Positions 1 through 11,148 of a stretch of DNA of 64,000 bases are shown here, in pieces. The DNA is from Cornus controversa (taxonomy: Eukaryota; Streptophyta; Magnoliopsida; Cornales; Cornaceae). A model generated the notes under the pieces. It had not been told where the DNA came from. It ran no database searches and saw nothing but the letters and a program-made list of their open reading frames with translations. Each line of letters opens with the position of its first letter. Within the stretch, counting starts at the first letter, position 1. The stretch spans positions 32,912,501 to 32,976,500 of the forward strand of contig CM048845.1 in assembly GCA_026545225.1 (NCBI GenBank), in the 5' to 3' direction. The position numbers and the translations under genes were made by a program.

Positions 1-773
1 GCACCGCCATACTGTGCTCAAATTATGTTCGTTATCATATCCTGCAATTGTTGGACAGATAGCGAAGCGACTGGCAAGGCATAGTTAGTTTCGTCAGCCA
101 CGTGTCCTGACGCAGATGTGTGATGACGATCTTTTGATTGGGCCCCTTGAAGGGCTGAATTTAAGGTATTCGCAGGCAGTTGTGTTGACTCGTCAGGATT
201 CTGGACTTCAAGCTTACTCAATAGCGCGGCAATCTGCATGTCCTTCTCTTCAACAGTTTTCGTAAGGTTCTCGATTGCGTGTGCCATCGTCGCCAGTTGG
301 TCTTCCACCGAGGCTGTTCCAGTCATCATGGCTGCGACAATATTCGAATAGGAAAGACCTTGAGAATCAAAATTCCTTGAAGTGACTGAATGTTCTAAAA
401 TCTCAAGTAACGAATCTGAGAGTGAACCAAAGCTAGAGTTGGCGTCAGAGACGGAGTGAGGTGAATGTGGTGGCACCGATTTTTCTGGGACAACGTCAAA
501 ATTCTTTGGCGCCTGAGGGTCATAGGTGTTCACATGTTGAATTTTCACACCCACTGGTTTAGCAGGATTGGTTTTCACCAAATCTTGCTGATTCTTGAGC
601 GAATCAATTATTTTGGTCTTGTTACGCGTCATTGGACCTACTGAGGTACTGCTAGCACTTGACAGGTTCCTGGTACTTTTGCCACTACTTGCAGCAGTTT
701 TGATGTTGGTCATTGTAGCAGTGGTGTCTTTTGTAGTTTTCTTGTTTGTAGCCGGAACCTTGGAAGGAGCCAT
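1..773 (-). pseudogene. gag: Ty3/Gypsy gag, N-terminal part, broken
   Basis: Minus-strand reading frame from the Met-Ala-Pro-Ser codons at 773. The first 60 residues are rich in Ser, Thr and Lys; later comes a Leu/Ile heptad stretch with the motif ENLTKTVEEKD, the coiled-coil part typical of the long N-terminus of many plant Ty3/Gypsy gag-pol proteins. The frame is also open upstream to 866, but this lies in the leader, so the Met at 773 is preferred. A TGA at 18-20 ends the frame about 250 codons in; the codons behind it stay open to the window edge and still look like gag, so this is one nonsense mutation in a longer gene. The capsid domain and pol would lie left of the window. Family assignment is from recognised motifs; exact lineage is not settled. 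Confidence 0.75.
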
Positions 774-874
774 AGATTCTGACGAACAGAGTTTGAGAGA
801 TATGATGTAGGAGACAAAGATGAGTGGTAGAGATGGTCCCACTGGGCATGCCAGAAATTTGTACACACAAATTT

Positions 875-1305
875 TGTGTCCGAAAATCTAGGAACAAAAA
901 TTAGTGACAAATAAACGATTTTTATTGATTCAAGAAAAAGGGTACAATCCTTTGTAAATGTTTACAAAAGAAATATGAAGATAAGGTCCTCTGATTCGAT
1001 CTCCTTGATGATATGGATTTAAGGGCTGCTAGAGCTTGATCTTGAATTGGATTAAAACTTTGGTGAAGAACGGCACGTGGCTAATGTGCTTGTGGTTCTT
1101 CTCCTTCAGGGTTTAGGTACTTCGGAGTTTTGGATCTTTGAGTGAAGAGTTTTGCAGAGTTTCAGCTTTTTCTGAGAGTCTTCTGGTCTCCCTGTTTCCT
1201 CACCTCTAGACCTTTATTTATAGGCTCACCGGAGAGGTAGATTTGTAACTTTCTGTTCTTTTGATAATTATCCTATAATTATCATTTATGATAATTTTAA
1301 TAATT

Positions 1306-1358
<53 letters not shown>

Positions 1359-1545
1359 ATTAGACCCATTTTCAAGTAGGCTTGGACTTTTCAAACAATT
1401 TAGACCAGTCCATAACTCATTTATTTGTAGTGGGCCTGGTCTTTAAATTATTTGACTCATTAGGCCATATTTCAAAGTGGGCTAAACTGAAGATAAGTCC
1501 AAATTATATTTTGGGTCTATCGTGTAGATTTTTTTAATGTCTACA
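875..1545 (-). repeat. 5' LTR of the leftmost minus-strand Gypsy element
   Basis: Read on the minus strand it starts TGTAGACATT (1545) and ends GGACACA (875), about 670 bp. A TATA box (CTATAAATAAA on the minus strand, near 1213-1224) is well placed for transcription towards gag. Between LTR and gag lies the leader, with the segment CTGGCATGCCCAGTGGGACC near 838-858, as often seen just inside plant Gypsy LTRs; I could not assign a primer tRNA. The U3 part contains a long AT microsatellite. The partner LTR is outside the window, so the boundaries rest on the TG...CA ends alone. Confidence 0.65.
1311..1357. repeat. (AT)n microsatellite in LTR U3
   Basis: Uninterrupted AT dinucleotide run of about 46 bases inside the 875-1545 LTR. 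Likely length-variable between copies. Confidence 0.9.
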
Positions 1546-3042
1546 ACTGTAATATGAACTTTATTAAAGTAGTAACTTATAATAATAAAAAGTTGATACA
1601 ACAATGCACCATAGATAGTCCCACTCTTCCAACTATTTCGTTTCTTGCCCACGTATCATAAGGGGTCAAATCCGTCGATTCAACATAAATAAATTACAAT
1701 TTTAGATTTACAGTAGTCAGACCACTGCTAAAAGATATTGCTCAGTGAACTACAAAAATCAAAAGTAATTTATTTATCATAATGATCCCACCTTATTCAT
1801 AAGAAACAGACTCTCTCTTTCTCCTCATTATAACATACTCTGTAGAGAGTGAAAGTGCAGAGAGATGGCTAAAAAGAAACGTATTTGCCCCAACTGTGAG
1901 TGGCCATGTGTGTCTCCGCATCACAGGCAATTCACGGTACTCACAATGCCACCGTCATCGCCGTTAACTCACCGTTAAGACTCATCTTTCTCTCTCCTCA
2001 CCACGGCAATGTCTCTATCTCCGCTGCTAACTTGTGTTGTGCCGAGGACGCCGTCAAGTGAATCCTGATCCCGCTTCATCGGACCCCACTCACTCTCCAT
2101 CATCCGATGAAGCCTCCATCGATAGGCTCGTTGGACCCAGATTTGTGTTCAAACCCAAAATGGTTCAGAGAATGGAGCTCCGGGTCATGGGCGATCTGAA
2201 TTGGATGTCCAACCATGGTGGTGGGTTAGTTGAGGTGGTGCATGGTGAAGTCGTGAGTGTGGTTCAGCAGGCAACAATGGTGCTGAAGGCTAGCCGTGGA
2301 AGATGGTCCATGGTACTCGGTTATAACTGGACAATGGCTCTGCATGGTAGTGCAATGGAGGTCCATAGTGAAGAGCTTGAGTGGCAGCCATGGTGGTGTA
2401 GAGCTTTGTTTGGGCAATGAAGGTGATGAACAGTGGGTGTCGAAGATAGCTTAGCTGGTGGTTGTGGTCTGGCCGAAAATGGGTCTTCTTTGTGGTGACC
2501 GAAAATGGTGGAACCAGTGATGGCATCGCCACGGTGATTGTAGCTTCATGGTGAAAAAGACCCAGATGATGGCTTGGGTGGCTAGAATTTTTGGACAGTG
2601 GAGAATGGGTGGACTGTTAGCCTAACATGTAGCCTGTGTAGGAGTTTCAACTTTAGAGAAAATGACCATGGTTGTTTGTGGTGGCTCTGGCCATAGTGGT
2701 GTGGGTTGAGCTTGGTGCTGCCGTTATGGAAGTGTTGGTGATGGTGTGCGGATAGATGATATATATAGTGTTATTTTAGGTGTGAGGGTAGCTGAAAGTT
2801 TAAATTTTGAATTTACGTGGAAGTGAATGTTATTTTAGGTGTGGGAGTAGGGGAAAATTTAAATTTAAGTTTAGGTAGGAGTGAATGGTGATCGTTAGAT
2901 CATAAATAGAGAGAGTTATTTTAAACCATAGATAGACATAAATATTTTGAACTGTAGGATTGATTTTTTAAGCATTATTGACCGTTAGATGGTGAATTTT
3001 TTTGGAGGGAGATTCAAACACAATGCTCAAATGTAATATAGA
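1546..3042 (-). mobile_element. Helitron-like element, 5' end at 3042 (minus)
   Basis: On the minus strand the sequence from 3042 starts TCTATATTACATTTGAGC preceded by A, matching the A|TC 5' end of Helitrons. The first 150 bases closely resemble the right end at 20834: both carry two copies of 'gaccgttagat' and a GATTCAAAC-type segment near the tip. The 3' end (CTAG) is not seen; the Gypsy LTR at 1545 abuts or interrupts it. No helicase or Rep domain is present. Inside are GGTGG-rich stretches (about 2190-2760) of no recognisable coding content. No real gene seen. Confidence 0.45.
2772..2886. repeat. Twofold tandem repeat shared with 10250-10330
   Basis: Two adjacent units of about 55 bases begin with TTATTTTAGGTGTG and continue through GTTTAAATTT and a GGAAGTGAATG-type end. 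A third relative lies at about 10250-10330 inside the Helitron at 9697-20834, which ties the two elements into one family. Confidence 0.6.
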
Positions 3043-3111
3043 TTATATAATAGTTTAAATAATTTTTTGAGACAAAAATATTTATGATTTATTTTATATA
3101 GTATTAATAAA

Positions 3112-4847
3112 CTAGTGAATTGCCCATGCCTATGACACTATAAAAAAAAATTAAACTGAAATAGAAGTTGATTTCACCCAATTTCGGCCAACATCACTTG
3201 CTGACACCATCATGCACCATCTTCTCCAAAACTCTTCACTAGCTCTACCTCTCCATATATCATATATGATATCTATTCTTCTAAAAGAAAACTCTACTCT
3301 TCAAAGACATTGAAAATTTAACCATAAATACAAAATTAATGAAAAAATGAATAGCCATGGTTTTCACTATGTCAGAGAAAAAATATCTGGTATCAAAATT
3401 CAGATCAGAACATGCAAAGAGCAGCATCAAAAATCTTACTTCAAACCCATCAGACTTAGCTTTTGTACCCATCAATAAATGATAAATATGTAAGAAAATT
3501 TCATAATAAAAGCTTGAAGAAAGAAAAAAGAAATGTCATTTTTATCGAATATCATCTGAATATACATACAAAAATCAATACTTTAATTGAATCAGAAATT
3601 TAAAGAAAAGAAGGAATTAGAGTCATCTTATTGAAGAATAGAGGTTCTTCACCTCAATTTGATTATATATATATATTGTTCATCATCATTCATCAAAGAC
3701 CATGCAAGCTCACCCACTGGTGAAATCCACCACCACCGTCCAACTCTATTGAAACCACCATTTCCTCTACCAACAGTGAACCACCATGGCCTTCATCTTC
3801 TCCGACCAATCACTGCCACCGTCATGCCACCATGGCAGCCTCCATCATCGGTCCACAGTTCGACCCACCACGGGAGAAACCATGCTCCAATGCCAGGTCT
3901 TCTTTCCATTATTATTATTTTAATTAATAAATGTATTTTTGTGTATTTTTTATGTCCAATTTTATTGTCCAAGTGTTCACTGGTCCAAATTGCATTGTTG
4001 GACATTGAATTTCAAGTGTTATATATATATATATATAAATTCTTAGTATATATTTGTATTATTCTTTGATTTAATAAAGCCTGTCCAAATTGCATTGTCC
4101 GATATAATTATCCATGAATGTCCTGCATTAAGTAAATAAAGTAAAATCAGAACCTTTATGGATGACTATAAAGAAAATAATACAATCATGTGAAAACTAA
4201 ACAAATACTCTATTTGGCAAGAGAGAAAATGAAAAAAGGGGGAGGAACTTGAATGAAAAAGAAATTAAGATGAACCCAACAAAAATTTGGACCACTTAAA
4301 AACTTGTCATTGATAGAAGAAAAAAACAAAAGCAAAAAAGAGTAACGTAAAAGGAAATTTTGTCCTTTGCTCTTTTATTCACTTTCCCAGTAACCAAATA
4401 TAGTATGAAAAATTTGGAAAAAACTGGAGTTGAATGAATGAAAGACAATTTTCTAAAATCATGAAAAATCAATAAACATAGAGCAAAAAAGACACAGAAA
4501 ATTAACCTAAAATTAAAACAACAGAATATATGTTGGAACTACCACCACGGTTCATTGCCGCCAAGCTCCTCTATCATCACCATCTTGAAGCTCATAGAGA
4601 AGCTTTTAACCAACTTCGAGTAGAGACCCAACACCATTGGAGCATCTTATCTAGCCATGAGAACACCCATTTTTGTGTCTCTCCACCAACCGAACCACTG
4701 TGGATAGCCACTAAAGACTCAACAAAGCTCCATCATCATCTTCCCCATCCTATACTGAAGTACAGCGGAGGGCCAAGCAAGAAGCTCCACTCCCATACCA
4801 CTCCATTAATGCCACAAGCTACAACACCATCCGGAGAAGACCCATGA
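3112..4847 (-). mobile_element. Helitron-like element, 3' end at 3112 (minus)
   Basis: Minus-strand 3' end ...GGCATGGGCAATTCACTAG followed by T, the CTAG|T ending of Helitrons, with a short imperfect stem (GTGTC/GGCAT) about a dozen bases inside. The terminal 75 bases are homologous to those at 9697. The 5' end was not found; the body runs into the sequence starting at 4848. Content is AT-rich with CCACC-rich patches (3700-3900, 4540-4840) that give chance ORFs on both strands. No transposase and no credible gene. Confidence 0.45.
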
Positions 4848-5540
4848 TGTCACGCCTCGATTCCCTAAGCCTGAAAACTGAGGTGTGAGTCCGTGAGATC
4901 ACCCTCACGACATAGCCATCACCTGATCATACAATCTCAATTTCTTATTATTTTTAAAAAAAAATGGGCATCACCCATTTGAATAAATCAGATCCTGATA
5001 TGTCATTTACTCTGTAAATTCAAAATGGACACTTTTGGGCACGTGTCCCCCCAACATTCATATCCAAATTTCAAAATGGACACTTCTGGGTACGTGTCCC
5101 CCTAACATTCCTTCAACATGCATATTACAATAGAAATATAACGCAGTCCCCGAATGTCCGTCTTATATACATACATCAAATGTACAAATGTATTCCACAA
5201 TCCTGAACATACATTAAAATTATAAGGACTTTAATCACTACCTCTGCAACCAATATTATCAGTCCTCAACTGACTCTGTGTCATCAACAATACCTGCAAA
5301 ACCTGAGAGTGGGTGAGCTCAAAGCCCAACAAGGTATGCCGAACCATACTATCACTGCTGTAGTAGGTTGATCCTCACATATTCTCAAAAACATACACAT
5401 TTAAATATATCACAATATTTAAATCATGCTCCACCTAACATACATAAACCAACAATACACATTCTAGACTCAACCCAATACTCTAACATGATTCTTGACC
5501 AAATCATGTGATCGAGACACTTCCCACACACTTTTAATTT

Positions 5541-5897
5541 TGCCACCGAGTATTTACCTACTCCAAGGTGGGTACACCACCGTCACCGAGTATTTACCTA
5601 CTCCAAGATGACTTGGCCCCTTTTTAGAATTTATCACCGAGTATTTACCTACTCCAAGGTGAGTAAACCACAATTACCGAATATTTACCAACTCCAAAGT
5701 GATTGGACAACTTTTTGGAATCCCCACCGAGTATTTACCTACTCCAAGGTAATTAGATTCCAATCACCGACAATTTACCTCCTCTAAGGTGACTTGACCA
5801 CTATCACCGTGACCGAGTATTGACCTACTCTGGGTGATTTACCCACTTTATGACCACAACCATAACTGAGTATTGACCTACTCTAGGTAATTCAACC
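5541..5897. repeat. Minisatellite of hairpin units
   Basis: Eight degenerate copies of a unit with core TCACCGAGTATTTACCTACT and ending CCAAGGTGA, starting near 5544, 5584, 5635, 5675, 5725, 5765, 5813 and 5866. Each unit begins TCACC and ends GGTGA, so each can fold on itself. Linkers vary from about 12 to 27 bases. Confidence 0.85.
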
Positions 5898-7204
5898 ACA
5901 CTTCCCCGTTTCCTCACAACAACACCATATATATATTTCAAACATATAAATTAAGCATTTAAATTTCATGCTTCACAATACATCAGCTAGTTAAAAAGGA
6001 ACATAATATACGTTTCATCTCCACCAAGCCATACATATATTAACCTATACATGTAAAATCTAGCATACAGTTCACATATGCTCATAAACCTCACGTAAGC
6101 ACATTTTAGTTATACTTCACCAATGCATACATTTTCTATATACAGATAGCATGCATTTAATTTACGTAAACCCACATGTAATCACGTACATGTCAAATCA
6201 TGCATATAAATCACATATGCACATACACTACCATAAATATAATCATGCTCTCATTCAATGCATACATTCACCACAAGTGTCTAGCACGCATTCTAATCAC
6301 ATATATATTCACATATATATTGCATCACCCATACATGTATTATGCACATATATAACACTTAGCATAAATCATGCTTCTCAAATGCTCATTGATGCTATAA
6401 TCATATTTAGCATGCATCTCTACCACTACCCAATATATAATCACATATATATTCAACCAGTGCATAAAATCCACCTATGCATACGAACCAATGCTTAACT
6501 AAACATATGTTATTTAGCAAAAATCATATGGGCTCAATCTATGCATATATATATCACAATGTAAACGAGCATTTAAATTTAACATGTTTTCCTTCCCACC
6601 ATATATATGTATACACACACACACATATATATACATATCACCACGTCCCACGTAGATACAACAATCACCTTTTTCCATATATATATATGCACCTATATAT
6701 ATATATATCTACACACCACATATGATCAAATTACGAACATATGTAAAACTAATCGACATAATTAAAATATATACGTAGGAGATAAAGGCAAGAATCAACT
6801 TGCCTTAAGTCCCGCTTTCAAGGAATCTGTGCCTGCAAAGCATCCTGTTTCCAAGCCCGATTCAATCCCGTGTCAAAACCCATGCCAACAATCCACTAAA
6901 CCACTTCGCTTCCTTTTACTTTCCATGTTTGGTATAATTTTAATTAGGCAAATTCAGCCCCTTAGATATGCAAATTGGCAGCCCAATAATTAAGCCCAAT
7001 TCAAGTGGGCAACCCAAAACCATAACAGCCCAACCTATGTATGTACTCACATCAGTCCATGCAACCAAGAATAGACTCATCTCATCACCAAGCCCATTCT
7101 TGCAGCCTACTTCATTCAGCCCCATTCTAAATCCATTAGAAATCAAACCCAAATGCTAAGCTCATTTCCAATTTAAAAATCTAGGCCCAAACACATTATC
7201 CATC

Positions 7205-7230
7205 ATATATATATATATATATATATATAC
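7205..7230. repeat. (AT)n microsatellite
   Basis: Plain AT dinucleotide run in the unclassified 4848-9644 block. Confidence 0.85.
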
Positions 7231-7682
7231 ATCACTTTACCTGCTAAACAGCCCAAGATGGCCACTGCCCAGCCGTATCACAACCCAAACAGGCCACTCT
7301 CGGCCACCACACCAAAATCAACCACAAACCCAGCCAATCATCAAACCCGAACAGCCCACACCACCATGAGCTACCTCACACACGACCAACCACTGTCTGA
7401 ACCTACCATTAGCTGAGCCTCCACCTCCACCATTGCAACCTCACGTATGCAACACCTAAACTAGCCGAAGCCACCCATGGTGGTCACCATGCTCTCCTCA
7501 CCCATTTCAGCCATCCCGAAACCATATCGACCACCAATAAGACCCACACTCTAACCTCCTTTCGGTACCACCATGGGCTCCGCAATCATGAGCAACCCAT
7601 GAAGAAAACCCACAACCGTCAAGGACCCATATCAGTTACCATGTTCGGCCAAGGAGGCTACCACAAGATAGGCCATAATAAC

Positions 7683-9090
7683 TGATAAGTGTTCAATTCC
7701 ATGAATTTGAACCCTCTCTATTGCATATGTTAGTTCCATTTTTGTGTTTACCGAGATATGTTTACGGTATTTTTGTGTTTTTGATGTTTTGTAGGTATTG
7801 GAGTAGATGGAGCAAAGTTTGAAGCTTTCTGTAGTCAAGAGAAGAAATCAAAAAATACAGCCAAAGGCATCTCGATCAATCAAGATGTTGATCTCGATTA
7901 ATCAAAATCTCGATTGATCGAAATCTCGATCAATCGAGATTCAATCTCGATCAATCGAGATTCTGCAGAATCCACTTGGCCACTTGCTCACCTACTTTCC
8001 CACTTGCAACAAAATCCCCCTTTTTGCACGACTTAGGGGGATTGTCTGACTTGAACAAGACTCTTGGGGGCCTTCTTGATACAAGAGATATATATAGTGA
8101 TATAAATATATATATGGTGGGCCCCAAGGTTGAAAAGGAAGCCAAAAAGCACACAAAAAGGGCCATATCTCTCATATCTCAAATATCTCTCAATACACAT
8201 CAGACCTTGAGGAAGAGAGACCTTTGGGAGAGAGGAGAAGGAGCTGAACCAGACCAAGAAGCTTCATCTTCTCCATCAATAGAAGGGTGCAAGGCAACCA
8301 TGAGCAACTAACTTCCATACTAGGGGGTTGTTGAAGCCCTAGCCATGTAAACATGTTCCTTTTTGTAGCACTTGGGATTTGTAATTAAATGTTGATTATT
8401 TAGACTAGTGACTATGTACACAAATACATCTCTTATATATATTCATTTGATATGAAATTTATTCTTGTCTTAGAGTAGATTTTGTCACTTGAATGCACAA
8501 CATTTGCATATTCCACAAGAAGTGCAAATGATGGCTAGATAATGGTGTTTAAATGAATGTGTGATGTTAGTTTGTATAGACCATGCCAAGACAAGGTAGT
8601 TTGGATGCATGTAGTGTTCACTTAGAGAGTAGAGTAATTAGGTAGTTAGTTAGGTTGAAGAGCTATGCTTGTTGAAGATGGATTATGATAGGTTAGCACG
8701 CACATTGATCTTTTGATATGTCATTGAGGTCACAAGCCTAATGACATTGTTAGGCATTTAATTAATGAATCCCATGCTTGCTACACTTATGAACATGTGA
8801 ATAGCTAGTGGTGGAAACCAACCCTAGTTCTCTCTACCAACTTTAAACTCTTTACTTTTCTTGTCATTTCATTCATACAATAGTTTATAAACACAAACTC
8901 AAAAACCTTTTTTTAGAATTAAAGTAGAGTTAATCTTCCTTTAAGACAATTGCGACTAGTCCTCATGGGATCGATACCCTCTATATAGAACCTTATCTAC
9001 AAAGATTCGTGCTCTTGTGAGTGGTTAAATTATATTTTGATAAATTGGGCAAAATTAAGCTTACAATATAATCACAGTTTAGCCGCATCA
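7683..9090 (+). repeat. Solo LTR, Athila family C
   Basis: 1408 bp from TGATAAGTGTTCAATTC to ...GCCGCATCA, homologous end to end with the LTRs at 51758-53187 and 60447-61872. A perfect 5-bp target duplication ATAAC flanks it (7678-7682 and 9091-9095). No internal region is attached, so it is a solo LTR, normally the product of recombination between the two LTRs of one element. It carries the palindrome array at 7868-7963 and a TATATA stretch near 8090-8115. The chance ORFs inside are not genes. Confidence 0.93.
7868..7963. repeat. CGAT-CA/TG-ATCG palindrome array in LTR
   Basis: Five to six near-palindromes of the type ATCTCGATCAATCGAGAT in both orientations (centre CA or TG), about 130 bases upstream of the TATA-like run of this LTR. 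Several copies show decayed arms (AATCAAAATC). Confidence 0.85.
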
Positions 9091-9658
9091 ATAACCCATT
9101 TTCTAGCCATGAAATCGGCTGAGAAACGCCCCGATCATAACTCCGTCGGGCACCACCAACCACACCCGAGGAAAAGACCCAGTCAGCCACTAGCGGCCAT
9201 ACCCAACAAGTCCGGCCACCTCTAACAGACCACCACCGGCACCATCATGGCCAGCCACTACCGCTGTGAACAGACCCAGCAAGGACCGCCACTACCGAAG
9301 CTAGCCAAAACTGACCCAACACGGTCTAAGCATCAGCCAGACCTCCATGGTCGGGCCACCCAAGACAGCTGTCTCCAGTCATGAACTAGCCGTGCACACC
9401 ATTGTCGGACCATCACCTCCGTGAAAACAAAGGCCTATCGCCGACGCTGGAACTCCTATCTTCTTCTTCACCCTCGGCTCTCTCTCTTTCAAGCTCTCGA
9501 TTCCTCTCTCCTCTCTTTTCTTCTTTTCTTTTCTTTCTTTTTTTTCTTCTCTCTTTCTTCACCAGCCGATCCACGTGGGTCTTTCTCCTCCTTTTACTTT
9601 GAATCTTCTCATACACACCACCTATCCTCAACAAGCCTCAGCCACATGTAAGCATATG

Positions 9659-9696
<38 letters not shown>
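9659..9696. repeat. (CA)n(TA)n compound microsatellite at Helitron border
   Basis: CA run passing into TA run, ending exactly at the CTAG tip of the Helitron at 9697. Helitrons insert between A and T, and this AT-rich target fits. Confidence 0.85.
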
Positions 9697-9873
9697 CTAG
9701 GGTATTGCCCGTGCCTACGACACTATAAAATAAAAAATTATTGAACTGAAATAGAAATTAATTTCATATAATCAACGTGTCAATAAACAAATATTTATAA
9801 AACATGATTTGCATTAAATGAAACTCTTATACGTGTCTTATACACATCTTTTACAGTACATATGTACAAAGTC

Positions 9874-10080
9874 TTACAGACCTGGAACATACCCAAAAGG
9901 TATTGGCTCTTGCTCCTCATTGTCAGGTAGTTGATTCCACTTTTCATTGTCTCCTAACAGTTCTGACCAATCGAATGATAATGGATCGTCTGCATCCATA
10001 CCTGCAAAAGTCCCTTCTCGATTTCCAAGGTTATCCAATTTGATTGGATCTCCTAACTGTTCATCCTCTTCTAGATTCAC
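9874..10080 (-). CDS. Small acidic ORF, possible captured exon
   Basis: A 68-residue minus-strand frame without an ATG start (opens at GTG behind a stop 15 bases further upstream). It is strongly acidic and not low-complexity: Glu/Asp-rich N-terminus, then motifs such as DPLSFDWSELL and PIPFGYVPGL. I do not recognise the family. It lies close to the 3' tip of the Helitron, where captured gene fragments are often found. There is no clear in-frame splice acceptor: an AG at the CCAG just upstream would bring a TGA into frame. It may be an exon fragment or chance. Confidence 0.2.
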   Translation of the reverse strand: MNLEEDEQLGDPIKLDNLGNREGTFAGMDADDPLSFDWSELLGDNEKWNQLPDNEEQEPIPFGYVPGL

Positions 10081-11148
10081 AAAATTTTCATCTCAACTGG
10101 ATTTACCCAATGTCCTTGGTTATCCGACATGGTATTTACCCAACTGTAATATAGATATGTATATCTATATACATCTCCTGCACGTCATTTCCAATGTCCA
10201 CTCTCTATTTCTTTTCCATTATTGAACTGACACAACATCTAATTGTCATTGAGGTTGGAGTGATTTTAGGTGTAAGTGTAGGTGAAGGTTTAAATTTGAA
10301 TTTAGGTTGGAATGATTTTGAATTTAAATTTGAATTTGATTTGGATTCAGGTGTAAAAAATTTGAAAGTTTGTAATGTGAAAGGTTTAAAAATAAAGGAA
10401 AAAATAAATAAAAGCAAAAAATATATACAATATTGATAGTATTTTCTTAATCAACTTGCCAATTAAAATATATACGCTCATCCACTACCAATATTGACAT
10501 TCAAAACCACCAATACAAAAAATGAATTTTGGTTCCAAAGCTATGTAAATACTATTTTGTTTTAACATTATAAAAAGAAAACAAAGTTTAGATTAAAGTC
10601 AAGTTGAATAACCGTTCGGATTTTAACCGTTGGATCTATGTAATTGTAGCTGCCCCCTCCATCTTAAAACTTAAAACAAACCCAATAGAAAATGATGTGA
10701 ACAATTTTTATTATCTGACAATTATTGAAATAAATACTGGACTCTAATTATTTGCACAAAATTATGATCACCACACCAGAATTATGTGGGACCAACCTTA
10801 TTTTCTATTTCAATGAAAATATTATATTACATTTAGAGTTAAATGTAATGTTTTGAACTTCACTAAACATATTTTAGATGTGATTTTTTGGGAATTGTTT
10901 GATATATCTAATTTATAATTAAATTAAAATTTTACAAAATATATATATAAAAAGAATAAAAATGATATTGTTAGAAAAAAAATCAATAAAGATAGACTTG
11001 AAAAAGTAATTAATAGTAGAGTACAACAAAGAAAAAAAAAGAATAAAGTAGGTCTATTATTATTATAAATGAAAAATATGTATAGAAGTAGTTGGAATAC
11101 ACAGCATAGCATATTGAAAAGAAAAAAAACAAAACAAAAGTCCATCAA

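Larger units (their letters stand above)
4848..9644 (-). repeat. Unclassified repetitive DNA, possibly an antisense Gypsy LTR
   Basis: Starts TGTCACGCCTCGATTCCC, a start/end type common in plant Gypsy LTRs. The interior resembles in style the antisense chromovirus LTR at 47921-50658: hairpin minisatellite near the left end, 'cttgcc' block, then 'agcccaa' blocks and CT-rich sequence to the right. It is split by the solo LTR at 7683-9090. The right end is uncertain; 4843-4847 (catga) and 9645-9649 (catgt) would be a 4-of-5 target duplication. About 5930-6780 is CA/TA-rich low-complexity DNA; 7240-7670 and 9096-9430 are CCACC-rich. No gene seen. Confidence 0.3.

Noticed and set aside
1864..2420. 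ATG with a CPNC...C motif at 1864 (MAKKKRICPNCEWPC) and a 128-codon ORF at 2034-2420
   Set aside because: The first ends after about 38 codons, the second is made of GGTGG-rich sequence with an unlikely composition; no family resemblance and no link between them.
3659..4847. ORFs of 136 and 105 codons on the plus strand
   Set aside because: CCACC-rich or TA-rich sequence with open frames on both strands; similar stretches at 7240-7670, 9096-9430 and 21150-21360 show it is repeat composition, not protein.
5541..5897. CRISPR-like array
   Set aside because: Plant nuclear context, no unique spacers of constant length, and units are degenerate; it is a minisatellite. The same holds for 42404-42579.
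6151..6725. Two plus-strand ORFs rich in His, Ile and Tyr
   Set aside because: Translation of CA/TA low-complexity DNA.
4843..9649. Target duplication catga/catgt as proof of an LTR from 4848 to 9644
   Set aside because: Four of five bases may match by chance and the proposed right end lacks a TG...CA partner of the usual kind; kept only as a weak hint.
9402..9651. Overlapping ORFs of 66-76 codons on both strands
   Set aside because: CT-rich tract translated as Ser/Leu/Phe or Arg/Glu/Lys runs.
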